Assembly (NCBI GenBank): GCA_964507185.1
Contig: CAZDOY010000053.1
Coordinates: 1 to 15,666 of the forward strand
Direction: 5' to 3'
Source of the DNA: CAVRTJ01 sp964507185
Lineage (GTDB): Bacteria; Acidobacteriota; UBA4820; DSQY01
DNA length: 15,666 nt
The notes below the pieces were generated by a model, which saw only the letters and a program-made list of their open reading frames with translations, was not told the DNA's origin and searched no databases. How positions within the stretch are numbered: the first letter of the stretch is position 1; every line of letters begins with the position of its first letter. This document shows, piece by piece, positions 9,012 through 15,666 of this stretch. Made by a program: the position numbers and the translations under genes.

Positions 9012-9026
9012 GCACTCTTGCCGCCA
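9012..9026 (-). promoter_or_regulatory. Possible sigma-54 (-24/-12) element upstream of the receiver gene
   Basis: On the minus strand the sequence TGGCGGCAAGAGTGC has the invariant GG-N10-GC layout, keeps TGGC at -24 and is followed by T after the GC. It deviates from the consensus TGGCACG-N4-TTGC at two -24 bases and one -12 base. Transcription would start about 120 bases before the receiver ATG. It is weaker than the element at 14939-14953. Confidence 0.3.
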
Positions 9027-9094
9027 GCGCGCAACTCCCATTTCGAAGCGGCTCCCGGTCGCGATAGTTACGATAGACAACAGGACCGCCGGAT

Positions 9095-9149
9095 GGCAAG
9101 CGCGAGGTCGGCTTGCGCCCCTTCGCCTCACAGCATGCGCGAAGCGAAG
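9095..9149. repeat. Two adjacent short inverted repeats downstream of the ankyrin gene
   Basis: GCAAGC (9095-9100) pairs with GCTTGC (9110-9115) across 9 bases. CTTCGC (9121-9126) pairs with GCGAAG at 9139-9144 or 9144-9149. No T run follows on the minus strand, so these may be processing or Rho-associated 3' structures rather than an intrinsic terminator. Confidence 0.35.
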
Positions 9150-9192
9150 ACCGTGGGCTGGTAGCTCAGTTTGGATTGCAGGACACGTTCCC

Positions 9193-12100
9193 TCAGCGGT
9201 GCCCGTAGGCCGCTTCCGGACCGGAAGACGGCAGCGCATTTTCAAGCCGTCGGATCCGAATCAGGTCCGCCACGCGCCTGTGTCCGGTTTTAAAGGCCAC
9301 CCCGAGAGCCGTGAGTCCCCGGCGGTTCTTTATATCCGTGCTTGCTCCCGCGTCGAGCAGCAGGCCCGCAGTCACCAAATCCCCGCGCCGCGCCGCCTGG
9401 TGAAGCGCCGTGTTCCACTCACCGTCCGTCTTGTCCGGACCTGCGCCATGCTTGAGGAGACTGTCGACAATATCCGGCCGCCCTTTCATCGTCCATATCA
9501 TCAGGGCGCTTCTTCCCTGATCGTCCTCTGCGTCCACGTTCGCGCCACGTTCGATGAGGAATTCGACGAAGTTCGCGTTGAAGGCTCCCCGCGAAGCGCC
9601 GACCATGAGGACGGTGCGACCCTTGCGGTCGCGCACGCGGACGTCCCCTCCCGCTTGAAGCAGAATTGTCACCAGGTCTTTGCGGCCGGACTGCACGGCC
9701 TTGAAAAGCGCCGTCGACCCATCCGTCGATACGGCGTTCACATCTGCGCCGGCGTCCATGAGACTTCGGACTATGGACCGCGGGATCCTCCGCCCGATAA
9801 GCGACATGAAGAGCGTCTCCCCATCATAATCGCGCACGTTGGGATCCGCGCCCGCCTGCAGAAGTCTCTCCACGAATGCCCACTCCCCGGCCAGACTGGC
9901 CAGCCCGACGAAGGAAATGCCTGGCAGGAAGAACCGGTTCAAACCGGGGTTTCGAGACAACGCGTCCTCGAACGCAGCCTCGTCGCCCGTTCGGATGGCC
10001 TTTACGAGGTCGATTTCGGCCTGGTGCGGGCGTGTCCTGGTCTTCGGCCGCAGCATGGAGGCCGCGCTCTCGTTCTCCGAAACCAGAGCCATATCGAGCG
10101 GTGTTCCGCTGGAATCCCCTTCCGCGTCTGGATCCGCCCCCCTTTCCAGCAGCGCATCGATCATTTCGAGGTTGCCGAGAAATGTAGCGAGATGCAGCGG
10201 CGTCCATCCGTATGCCGTGGTTGCACCGACCTCGGCTCCGCGCTCGACAAGCAAATCCGAACACGCCCTGGATCCCGCTGCCAGGGCATCGAAGAGCGGC
10301 GTGGTGTCGAGATCGTCGCGCGCGTCCACATCGGCGCCGTCGTCGAGGAGCAGCTTCAACGCGACCTGATTGCCCGATTTCGCGGCGAGATGAAGCGCGG
10401 TCTCGCCATGGTAATTTCTGTGCTTTACGTCCGCCCCTGCTTTCAGCAACGCCGTGGCGGCCGCCAGGTTGCCGTTCGCTATGGCGAGCTGGAGTGGGGT
10501 TCGACCCATTTCATCCTCGACATCAGGTCTCGCACCCGCAGCCAGCAGGCGCGGAACGAAATCGGGTCTTCCTCCCGAAGAAATCCCGGTCCGGCCGCCC
10601 GATGCTCCCGCCGGCCGTCCCGTTCCGGCGCCGGCTCCGCCCCAGATGGCTGCAGGAGCGTTCACGGCTAGGTGCAACATGGTCTCTCCGTCGCCGTCTT
10701 CTCCGGACCAGTTCGGATCGGCGCCCCGCGCCAGGGCTTCGCTGAAGCCCGCATCGTCACCCGAGAGGATGGCCTCGGCGAGCATTTCGTTGACGTCGTC
10801 CCGGCTCGGCCTCTTCGCGATCCCCCCGGCCTCTTCGAGGAGATCCACCAACCGGTTGTCGAAAGCACCGCTCTGCAGGGCCTCGTCGAGAGGAGTTTCA
10901 CCCCGCGCGTTCTCGGGATTCAGGTCCGCCCCGGCCACCAGGAGGCGCTTTGCCACTTCGTAGTTGCCGACGGCAGCGGCCAGATGCAGCGGAGTGTCCC
11001 CCGACGTCGTCGCGCTCCTCACGTTCGCCCCGGCGGCGATCAGGGCTTGCGCGAGATCCGAATCGGCAATCCTGGCGGCCCAGTCCAGCGGAGTCCATCC
11101 ATCCCAGTCCGAAGCATTCGGATCCGCTCCCCATTGGAGCAGGAACCTTACCGCATCCTTCTTGCCGCCGATAACGGCCGCATGGAGGGGTGTGAAGCCC
11201 TCGACCGTGCGCGATGAGAGCTTCGCCCCCGCCGTAAGAAGGACCTGGAGGCATGCCGTATCGCCCTTCATCGCCGCAAGCGTCAGAGCCGTGTAACCCT
11301 GCTCGTTCCTTTCGTTCGGGTCCGCGCCTTTATCCAGGAGGATCTTGATCAGATGTGCGTCTGCTGAGAACGCCGACCACTGGAGGGGCGTCTCGCCCAC
11401 CAGGGTTTTCGCCCTCGGGTTTGCCCCATGCCGAAGGAGCAGTTCTGCCACGTCCGTGTTCCCTCGGCCCGCTGCGGCCATGAGCGGCGTCCAGCCCCTG
11501 TCGGCCCGTACATCGGCCTCCGCACCGCGTGCGAGCAGGAGCTTGCATACCTCGAGTTTCCCCTCCCCTGCGGCCATGTAGAGCGGTGTTCGCCCGTCCT
11601 TTGTGACCGAGTTCAAGGATGACGGGGACCTTTGCAGGAGAATTTCGCACAGGGCCTTGTTCCCGCCGGCGGCAGCCATGTGCAGGGCCTTCTGTCCCAG
11701 GGCGTCGGCCGCTTCCGGATCGGCCCCCGCGGAGAGCAGCATCCGGGCAATCTCGAGCCGGCCCTTCATGGCCGCCAGTTCGAGGGCCGTCAGCCCCATC
11801 GATTCGGTCTGCAAGACGTCTGCGCCGGAATCGAGCAGAAAGCGGCATACCGCGGTCCTTCCATTGAAGGCCGCCCACATGAGTGGCGTCCAGCCTTCAT
11901 CCGTCCCGTCGGCCACCCTCTCCCTGTCGTCCACGGGCTCCCGGCACGTTTCGACGAGATAGCGGACCGTCGAAAGGTGGCCTTCGCCCGCGGCTGCGCA
12001 CAGGGCGTTGCCGTAGAACGCGTCGGACCTGATCCAGATCATGCCTTTTTGCAGTGGATTGAAGCCGTACTTGACGAGCGCCGTGAGGACTTCGAGGTCA

Positions 12101-12318
12101 CCCTTCTTTGCGGCGACCATGGTCAGGGGCGGCTCGAAATCCCAGGCGCTCAGGCCCGGCGAAGCCCCCAGGAGGTCCAGGACCGTCGTCCTGTCTCCGT
12201 CCCCGACGGCCTTGATCAGTTTCAGCCTGTTCTGCCTGATAACCTTCGGGGCGGCGGCGCGGCTTACCCCGCTCAGGGCAAGCAAAGCGAAGAGCACCAC
12301 CGCGGTGGCTTTTCTCAT
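9193..12318 (-). CDS. Large exported ankyrin-repeat protein, about 26 repeats in three blocks
   Basis: The product has 1041 residues. Residues 1-23 form a Sec signal peptide (MRKATAVVLFALLALSGVSR, cut near AAA), so the protein should work in the periplasm or outside. The rest is almost wholly ankyrin repeats of about 32-34 residues, for example DGRTPLYMAAGEGKLEVCKL and YGWTPLHLATFLGNLE. Three blocks can be seen, about 30-500, 507-757 and 766-1030, each opening with a cap-like helix pair (KLIKAVGDGDRTTVLDLL; MLAEAILSGDDAGFSEAL; DLVKAIRTGDEAAFEDAL). One repeat carries a glycine-rich insert at about 554-586. There is no enzymatic domain, so a binding or scaffold role is inferred. I chose ATG 12318, with AGGGAGG five bases before it, over upstream in-frame starts that would bury the signal peptide. 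It lies 77 bases after the sigma-54 regulator on the same strand and may be co-transcribed. Periplasmic ankyrin proteins such as Pseudomonas AnkB are known; the partner here is unknown. Confidence 0.93.
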   Translation of the reverse strand: MRKATAVVLFALLALSGVSRAAAPKVIRQNRLKLIKAVGDGDRTTVLDLLGASPGLSAWDFEPPLTMVAAKKGDLEVLTALVKYGFNPLQKGMIWIRSDAFYGNALCAAAGEGHLSTVRYLVETCREPVDDRERVADGTDEGWTPLMWAAFNGRTAVCRFLLDSGADVLQTESMGLTALELAAMKGRLEIARMLLSAGADPEAADALGQKALHMAAAGGNKALCEILLQRSPSSLNSVTKDGRTPLYMAAGEGKLEVCKLLLARGAEADVRADRGWTPLMAAAGRGNTDVAELLLRHGANPRAKTLVGETPLQWSAFSADAHLIKILLDKGADPNERNEQGYTALTLAAMKGDTACLQVLLTAGAKLSSRTVEGFTPLHAAVIGGKKDAVRFLLQWGADPNASDWDGWTPLDWAARIADSDLAQALIAAGANVRSATTSGDTPLHLAAAVGNYEVAKRLLVAGADLNPENARGETPLDEALQSGAFDNRLVDLLEEAGGIAKRPSRDDVNEMLAEAILSGDDAGFSEALARGADPNWSGEDGDGETMLHLAVNAPAAIWGGAGAGTGRPAGASGGRTGISSGGRPDFVPRLLAAGARPDVEDEMGRTPLQLAIANGNLAAATALLKAGADVKHRNYHGETALHLAAKSGNQVALKLLLDDGADVDARDDLDTTPLFDALAAGSRACSDLLVERGAEVGATTAYGWTPLHLATFLGNLEMIDALLERGADPDAEGDSSGTPLDMALVSENESAASMLRPKTRTRPHQAEIDLVKAIRTGDEAAFEDALSRNPGLNRFFLPGISFVGLASLAGEWAFVERLLQAGADPNVRDYDGETLFMSLIGRRIPRSIVRSLMDAGADVNAVSTDGSTALFKAVQSGRKDLVTILLQAGGDVRVRDRKGRTVLMVGASRGAFNANFVEFLIERGANVDAEDDQGRSALMIWTMKGRPDIVDSLLKHGAGPDKTDGEWNTALHQAARRGDLVTAGLLLDAGASTDIKNRRGLTALGVAFKTGHRRVADLIRIRRLENALPSSGPEAAYGHR

Positions 12319-12323
12319 GAAGA

Positions 12324-12330
12324 CCTCCCT
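12324..12330 (-). promoter_or_regulatory. Shine-Dalgarno fixing the ankyrin-protein start
   Basis: On the minus strand AGGGAGG is followed by TCTTC and then ATG at 12318-12316. The strong match and 5-base spacing, with the signal peptide directly after, settle the start. Confidence 0.75.
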
Positions 12331-12395
12331 GGCTGGAAGTCGCTCCCCTGTGAGATAAGATATCAGATTCACCGCGGCCAAAGAAGTCCGGCGGG

Positions 12396-13748
12396 CTACT
12401 CGTCGCTGATGCCGTACTTCTTGATGCGGTAGAGCAGAATATGCCGCGGGATCTGGAGTGACCGCGCCGCCGCGGACTGGTTGCCGCCGTTGTCCTTGAG
12501 CGCTTTCAATATGGCGTCCCTCTCCATGTCCCACAGGCCGCCCCGCTTGGAGGCCGCCTCACCACCGCCGCTTTCAGCTTCGGGCGGAGGTGTCTTCCTT
12601 AGCTCCGGCGGCAACATGGCGCCGGAGATCGGCTTGCCCGGGTAGAGCACGGCCAGCCTCTGGCAGAGATTCTGAAGCTGGCGTACATTGCCAGGCCATT
12701 TGTAAGCCTCCAGCAGGGCCCGGGCCTCGCCCTCATACCGGAGTTCGCCTCCGCCGTAACGGCGGTAGAAGTGTCCCAGGAGGATCGGGATGTCTTCCTG
12801 CCTTTCCCTGAGGGGCGGCATTCGGACGGGAATGACGTTGAGCCGCCAGTAGAGGTCTTCGCGGAAGCGGCCTTCGTGAACCGACTCGGACAAGTCTTGA
12901 TGGGTGGCGGCGATGAGCCTGACATCCACGGAAACGGGCTTCTTGGAGCCGACAGGGTCCACGACGCGCTCTTGCAACGCCCGGAGTATCTTGGCCTGAA
13001 GGCCCACGTCCATGTCGCCGATCTCGTCGAGGAACAGGCTCCCCCCGTTCGCCTGCTGGAACTTGCCCGGCTTGGTTTCGGAGGCTCCGGTGAAAGCGCC
13101 TTTGACGTGCCCGAACAGCTCGCTTTCCAGGAGATCCCGCGGCAGGGCGGCACAGTTGATGGGGACGAACCGCTCGTCCGCGCGGCTCGAGAGAGAATGC
13201 AGAGCTCGCGCAGCCAGTTCCTTGCCCGTCCCGCTCTCGCCCGTCACCAGGACGGTGGCATCTGTGGGCGCGACCCTTCGAATGGTTTCGAGAACATCCT
13301 GCATGGCGGCGCTCGTCCCGAGCATGGCCTCCACCGGCCGCTTGTCCATGAGATCTTCCTTGAGCCGGCGGTTCTCCCTCTCCAGGCTCAGTACCCGGCC
13401 CGCCTTCTGGACGGCCAACAGCAGCGTTTCTTTCTCGACGGGCTTTGTCAGGTAGTCGGCCGCGCCCTGGCGCATGGCCTCCACGGCGTCGCCGATGGTG
13501 CCGTACGCCGTCATCACGACCACGGGCAGTTCGGGCTTCATCTGCCTGAAGGCCTTCAGGAGTTCGATTCCGTCCATGCCCGGCATGCGCACATCCGTGA
13601 GGACGAGGTCGACCGGGTCCTCGCGAAACCGGTCAAGCGCCGAAACGCCGTCCATGGCTTGAACGACCGAATGACCCGCGCGTTCGAGGTGATAGGCCAG
13701 AACGCGCCTGAGATTTGCATCGTCTTCCACAAGCAGAATGCGTGTCAT
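12396..13748 (-). CDS. NtrC-family sigma-54-dependent response regulator
   Basis: The protein has 450 residues and the full three-part layout. The receiver domain is 1-120, with acidic residues at E8-D10, phospho-acceptor D52 (LVLTDVRMPGMDG) and Lys102. The AAA+ domain is about 141-370: Walker A GESGTGKE at 170-177, the sigma-54-contacting loop GAFTGA at 217-222, Walker B SLFLDEIGD at 237-245 and WPGNVRQLQN near the end. A Fis-type helix-turn-helix covers about 406-446 (NGGNQSAAARSLQIPRHILL). Once phosphorylated, such proteins use ATP to open sigma-54 promoters. The start ATG is preceded by GGAAGGAAG. It follows the histidine kinase by 68 bases, forming a two-component pair, and precedes the ankyrin gene. 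A near-consensus sigma-54 promoter lies on the far side of the kinase, facing the other way, and is the obvious target. The signal sensed is unknown; ZraR- or AtoC-like roles are possible. Confidence 0.95.
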   Translation of the reverse strand: MTRILLVEDDANLRRVLAYHLERAGHSVVQAMDGVSALDRFREDPVDLVLTDVRMPGMDGIELLKAFRQMKPELPVVVMTAYGTIGDAVEAMRQGAADYLTKPVEKETLLLAVQKAGRVLSLERENRRLKEDLMDKRPVEAMLGTSAAMQDVLETIRRVAPTDATVLVTGESGTGKELAARALHSLSSRADERFVPINCAALPRDLLESELFGHVKGAFTGASETKPGKFQQANGGSLFLDEIGDMDVGLQAKILRALQERVVDPVGSKKPVSVDVRLIAATHQDLSESVHEGRFREDLYWRLNVIPVRMPPLRERQEDIPILLGHFYRRYGGGELRYEGEARALLEAYKWPGNVRQLQNLCQRLAVLYPGKPISGAMLPPELRKTPPPEAESGGGEAASKRGGLWDMERDAILKALKDNGGNQSAAARSLQIPRHILLYRIKKYGISDE

Positions 13749-13816
13749 CTTCCTTCCATCCGGAACGGCGGTCCACTATCCCTGACGGATGGGCCGCGGC
13801 AGACATTTCGTCAAGT

Positions 13817-14403
13817 CTAAATGATCGCCTTCGTACCCTCATCTCTGTTCCGGCCCGCACCGCCGGGCAACCAGACCGTGAAGCGGGCGCCTTTTTCCGC
13901 GCGGTTTTCCGCCTTGATCCAGCCGCCGTGGGCGTGGACGATCTGGGTCACGAGGGCAAGCCCCAGTCCCGTTCCGTCCTTCCGGCTTGTGAAGAAGGGT
14001 TCGAAGATTCGTTCGCTCTCCTCCGGAAGGCCCGGGCCGCCGTCCTCCACGACAAGCAGGCATCCGTCCTTTCGCGCTTCCGTCCGCACCTCTACCGCGC
14101 CTCCCTCTGGCGAAAACTGGATCCCGTTCCTCACGAGGTTCGTCAGGACCTGGTGCATCCGTGCGCCATCCGCATGGACCTTGCAGTTGCCCTTTGACGT
14201 ATGCACGAGCTTCACGCCCTTCTTCTCAGCCAACCCCTGAAGCGACTGGAAACACGCGCCCACGACGTCATACGGGTGCAGGGCGGTCGGTTCGACTTTA
14301 ATGGGGCGGCTGAGGTCCAAGAAGTCCTTTACGACTTTCTTCAGCCGGTCTATTTCCTGCGTCAGGATGTCGAAGAAAGGCCGGCGGGGGTGATCGGCAG
14401 GAT
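13817..14403 (-). CDS. Sensor histidine kinase, C-terminal part (N-terminus lost in the gap)
   Basis: The visible 194 residues run from the end of the dimerisation helix (FFDILTQEIDRLKKVVKDFL, then DLSRPIKVEP) through a complete HATPase domain to the stop. The N-box is HQVLTNLVRNGIQFSPEGG, G1 is VEDGGPGLP, the F-box is IFEPFFTSRKDG, and G2 is GTGLGLALV. These are features of the NtrB/NtrY-like kinases that normally partner NtrC-type regulators. The phospho-accepting His should lie roughly 30 residues further upstream, inside or beyond the N run, so it cannot be seen, nor can any sensing domain or membrane segments. An internal TTG at 14320 is not a start, because the helix reads through it in frame from the gap edge. 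The regulator begins 68 bases downstream on the same strand. Confidence 0.9.
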
Positions 14404-14503
14404 NNNNNNNNNNNNNNNNNNNNNNNNNNNNNNNNNNNNNNNNNNNNNNNNNNNNNNNNNNNNNNNNNNNNNNNNNNNNNNNNNNNNNNNNNNNNNNNNN
14501 NNN
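14404..14503. other. Scaffold gap, 100 N, inside or at the start of the kinase gene
   Basis: The run is exactly 100 N and, unlike the first gap, the flanking sequences do not overlap: the left side ends GATCGGCAGGAT and the right side starts TCAAGCAACACTCGGG. Real sequence of unknown length is missing, including the kinase H-box. Confidence 0.95.
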
Positions 14504-14625
14504 TCAAGCAACACTCGGGCCAGGGCGTCCCAATCCCTCCCAGCCTTGCATTTGGAACAGCCCTCCGTTTCGAGCAGCCCTCTCTTGTAGACTATTGTAC
14601 ACCCATGGACGGCCGGCACAGACAA
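14504..14625 (-). CDS. Possible N-terminal fragment of the histidine kinase
   Basis: One minus-strand frame is open from a stop upstream of 14625 into the gap. It has TTG 14625 or GTG 14619 as possible starts and no Shine-Dalgarno. It reads LLETEGCSKCKAGRDWDALA and then RVLL before the gap. The W-x-x-LAR-x-L spacing resembles the residues just ahead of the H-box (HEIKNPL) in NtrY-like kinases, which suggests that the H-box starts just inside the gap. With exactly 100 N the frame does not match the C-terminal part, but 100 is a placeholder. The fragment would leave the kinase with only about 40 residues before the H-box, so it may equally be noncoding. Confidence 0.25.
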
Positions 14626-14938
14626 TCTGCTGCGCCGTCGCCGCTACAGGGCACCCTTTTTCTCCGGTCTGGGCATTTAGGAGGGAGGCGGTGCCGTAGA
14701 AAGACCGAACAACGCCCCCTTCAACCGAGGCAACCCGCGGGCCCCGCGCGTCGAAAGCGCCGAGCCTTTCAGGCGCGCCCACTGAAATCCCGCCCCTTAA
14801 ACCAACCTGTTCATAATTCTACACCGGCTGAAGACTATTCCCCACTCTTCCGCCGAATTTTACGCTTTGCGCGTCTGGAGCCTTCTGAGCGACATCGTGC
14901 CCCCACCGATCATCAATCACTGTGAGCCTCTGGACGGG
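14626..14938. other. Divergent control region between the kinase and the outer-membrane factor
   Basis: No convincing gene is present in this 313-base stretch. Binding sites for the NtrC-type regulator would be expected here, typically 80-150 bases upstream of the sigma-54 promoter. The only symmetric candidate I notice is a weak GAAGA/TCTTC pair near 14830-14850. I found no strong palindrome and no confident promoter for the kinase. Confidence 0.4.
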
Positions 14939-14953
14939 TGGCACGGATTGTGC
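14939..14953 (+). promoter_or_regulatory. Sigma-54 (-24/-12) promoter for the outer-membrane factor operon
   Basis: TGGCACGGATTGTGC matches the consensus TGGCACG-N4-TTGC at all seven -24 bases and three of four -12 bases. GG (14940-14941) and GC (14952-14953) are separated by exactly ten bases. Transcription would start near 14965, leaving a leader of about 33 bases with the Shine-Dalgarno GGAGGAG at 14987-14993. The divergent NtrC-type regulator is the likely activator. Confidence 0.75.
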
Positions 14954-14997
14954 GTCATGGTCGGTCCGCACGTTGCGGCGATCACCGGAGGAGTTTC

Positions 14998-15666
14998 ATG
15001 CGCAAGACGTCGACAATATTGAGCTGCCTGGCCGTTTTCCTCGCCCTTTTCCTTCCGGCTCGCGGAGCGTGCGCCGGCGAACCCGAGTCGTCCGGCGCCG
15101 CGCTCGGGACGCTCGTGGCAACGGCCATAAAGCACAATCCCGCTCTTGGAGCGCAGAGAAAGAAGATTCTCGCACTCGAGCAGACGCCGGCCCAGGCCGG
15201 CGCGCTTCCCGATCCCACGGCCGACATCCAGTTCATGATGCTCCCGGTGGACGGCGGACTCAATGCGGGCGATGCCCTCACCAAGGGGGTGTCCGTCGGG
15301 GTGACCCAGCGACTCCCCTATCCCGGCAAGCTCAAGCTAAAGAAATCGAAAGCCGAACGTCAGATCGAGGCGGCCAAACGACAGCTGTCGGCCATGGAGA
15401 GCACGCTCAGAGGGAAGGTCCTTTCGTCGGCCTACCGCTTCGCCCTCTACCGGGGCCTCCTTCAAGTGAACACCCGCATACAGGACGCGCTCACAGCCGC
15501 TGCGGCAGGCGCCGCCGGCGTCTACGCTTCGGGCAACGGGAGCCAGTCCGACGTGCTCATGGCCCAGGCCGCCCTCACCAAAGCCCAGGCCGACAGAAAG
15601 TCTCTCCGGAGACAGATCCAAGTCACGCGGGCGCAGATCGAGGACCTGCTCGGCGGGCCGCCCGAT
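14998..15666 (+). CDS. TolC/CusC-type outer-membrane efflux protein, 3'-partial
   Basis: The frame starts at ATG 14998, four bases after GGAGGAG, and stays open to the window edge (223 residues seen). A signal peptide covers about residues 1-26 (MRKTSTILSCLAVFLALFLP, cut near ACA-GEP). The cysteine at 25 lacks a good lipobox, so a lipoprotein is less likely. The mature part shows the outer-membrane-factor pattern: LVATAIKHNPAL, ALPDPTADIQFMMLP, GVTQRLPYPGKLKLKKSKAE, then long alpha-helices with YASGNGSQSDVLMAQAALTK and LLGGPPD. The PYPGKL segment and the DVL-x-AQ helix resemble CusC/CzcC-like channels of tripartite metal or drug efflux. The adaptor and pump genes would be expected just after the window. 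Expression is probably sigma-54-dependent through the promoter 45 bases upstream. Confidence 0.9.
   Translation, partial: MRKTSTILSCLAVFLALFLPARGACAGEPESSGAALGTLVATAIKHNPALGAQRKKILALEQTPAQAGALPDPTADIQFMMLPVDGGLNAGDALTKGVSVGVTQRLPYPGKLKLKKSKAERQIEAAKRQLSAMESTLRGKVLSSAYRFALYRGLLQVNTRIQDALTAAAAGAAGVYASGNGSQSDVLMAQAALTKAQADRKSLRRQIQVTRAQIEDLLGGPPD

Larger units (their letters stand above)
8876..9192. other. Spacer between the ankyrin gene and the receiver gene
   Basis: This 317-base stretch holds no plausible gene. It contains two hairpins near the ankyrin end (9095-9149), a sigma-54-like element (9012-9026) and a TTGACA hexamer (8988-8993), all usable on the minus strand toward the receiver gene. 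Bases 8960-9010 are AT-rich relative to the window, as is common in promoters. Confidence 0.5.

Noticed and set aside
9155..9180. tRNA-like D-arm text GGTAGCTCAGTTTGGAT
   Set aside because: No anticodon arm, T-loop (GGTTCGAATCC type) or closing acceptor stem follows, and the downstream sequence is ankyrin coding sequence.
9199..10671. Plus-strand frames of up to 490 codons opposite the ankyrin gene
   Set aside because: The repetitive appearance comes from the ankyrin repeats on the other strand; there is no signal peptide, no domain and no ribosome binding site.
12771..13820. Plus-strand frame of 349 codons opposite the sigma-54 regulator
   Set aside because: It covers highly conserved AAA+ and receiver motifs in antisense and has no features of its own.
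14380..14530. Whether the second gap is also a false overlap like the first
   Set aside because: The sequences on the two sides share no repeat, so real sequence appears to be missing here.
15055..15085. Possible lipoprotein signal in the outer-membrane factor (Cys25)
   Set aside because: The residues before the cysteine are Arg-Gly-Ala rather than a Leu-containing lipobox; signal peptidase I cleavage after Ala-Cys-Ala fits better.

Overview
The window is GC-rich (single lines counted at 67-72% G+C) and comes from a Gram-negative, diderm bacterium: it encodes a TamB/TamA pair, an Omp85 barrel, a TolC-type outer-membrane channel and several proteins with Sec signal peptides. A sigma-54 activator, a matching -24/-12 promoter and dense two-component signalling would fit a deltaproteobacterial-type lineage, but nothing here fixes the phylum. 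Two 100-N runs show that this is a scaffolded draft, possibly a metagenome assembly.

Left part, plus strand (1-8083). An operon starts before the window: a large TamB-like protein (1-3530, N-terminus missing, broken by a false gap) overlaps by one base a TamA-like Omp85 protein (3530-5395). Together they should form the TAM bridge between inner and outer membrane. After 233 bases comes an exported penicillin-acylase-family Ntn hydrolase (5629-8028) with the catalytic serine and oxyanion-hole residues in place, closed by a strong intrinsic terminator (8055-8083).

Middle and right, minus strand (14619 down to 8459). In transcription order these are a histidine kinase broken by the second gap, an NtrC-family sigma-54 activator, a 1041-residue exported protein made almost entirely of ankyrin repeats, and, after a 317-base spacer, a stand-alone CheY-like receiver with clearly lower GC. 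The stretch 8084-8458 has no convincing gene.

Right edge, plus strand (14939-15666). Divergent from the kinase/activator pair is a near-consensus sigma-54 promoter, 45 bases ahead of a TolC/CusC-type outer-membrane factor that runs off the window. The simplest reading is that the kinase and NtrC-type regulator switch on this divergent efflux or secretion operon, and perhaps also control the ankyrin gene behind them.

The most useful observations are: the tamB gap is an assembly artefact (an exact 55-base repeat flanks it, and collapsing it restores one frame); the sigma-54 circuit at the right end; and the three-block exported ankyrin protein co-oriented with a two-component system.
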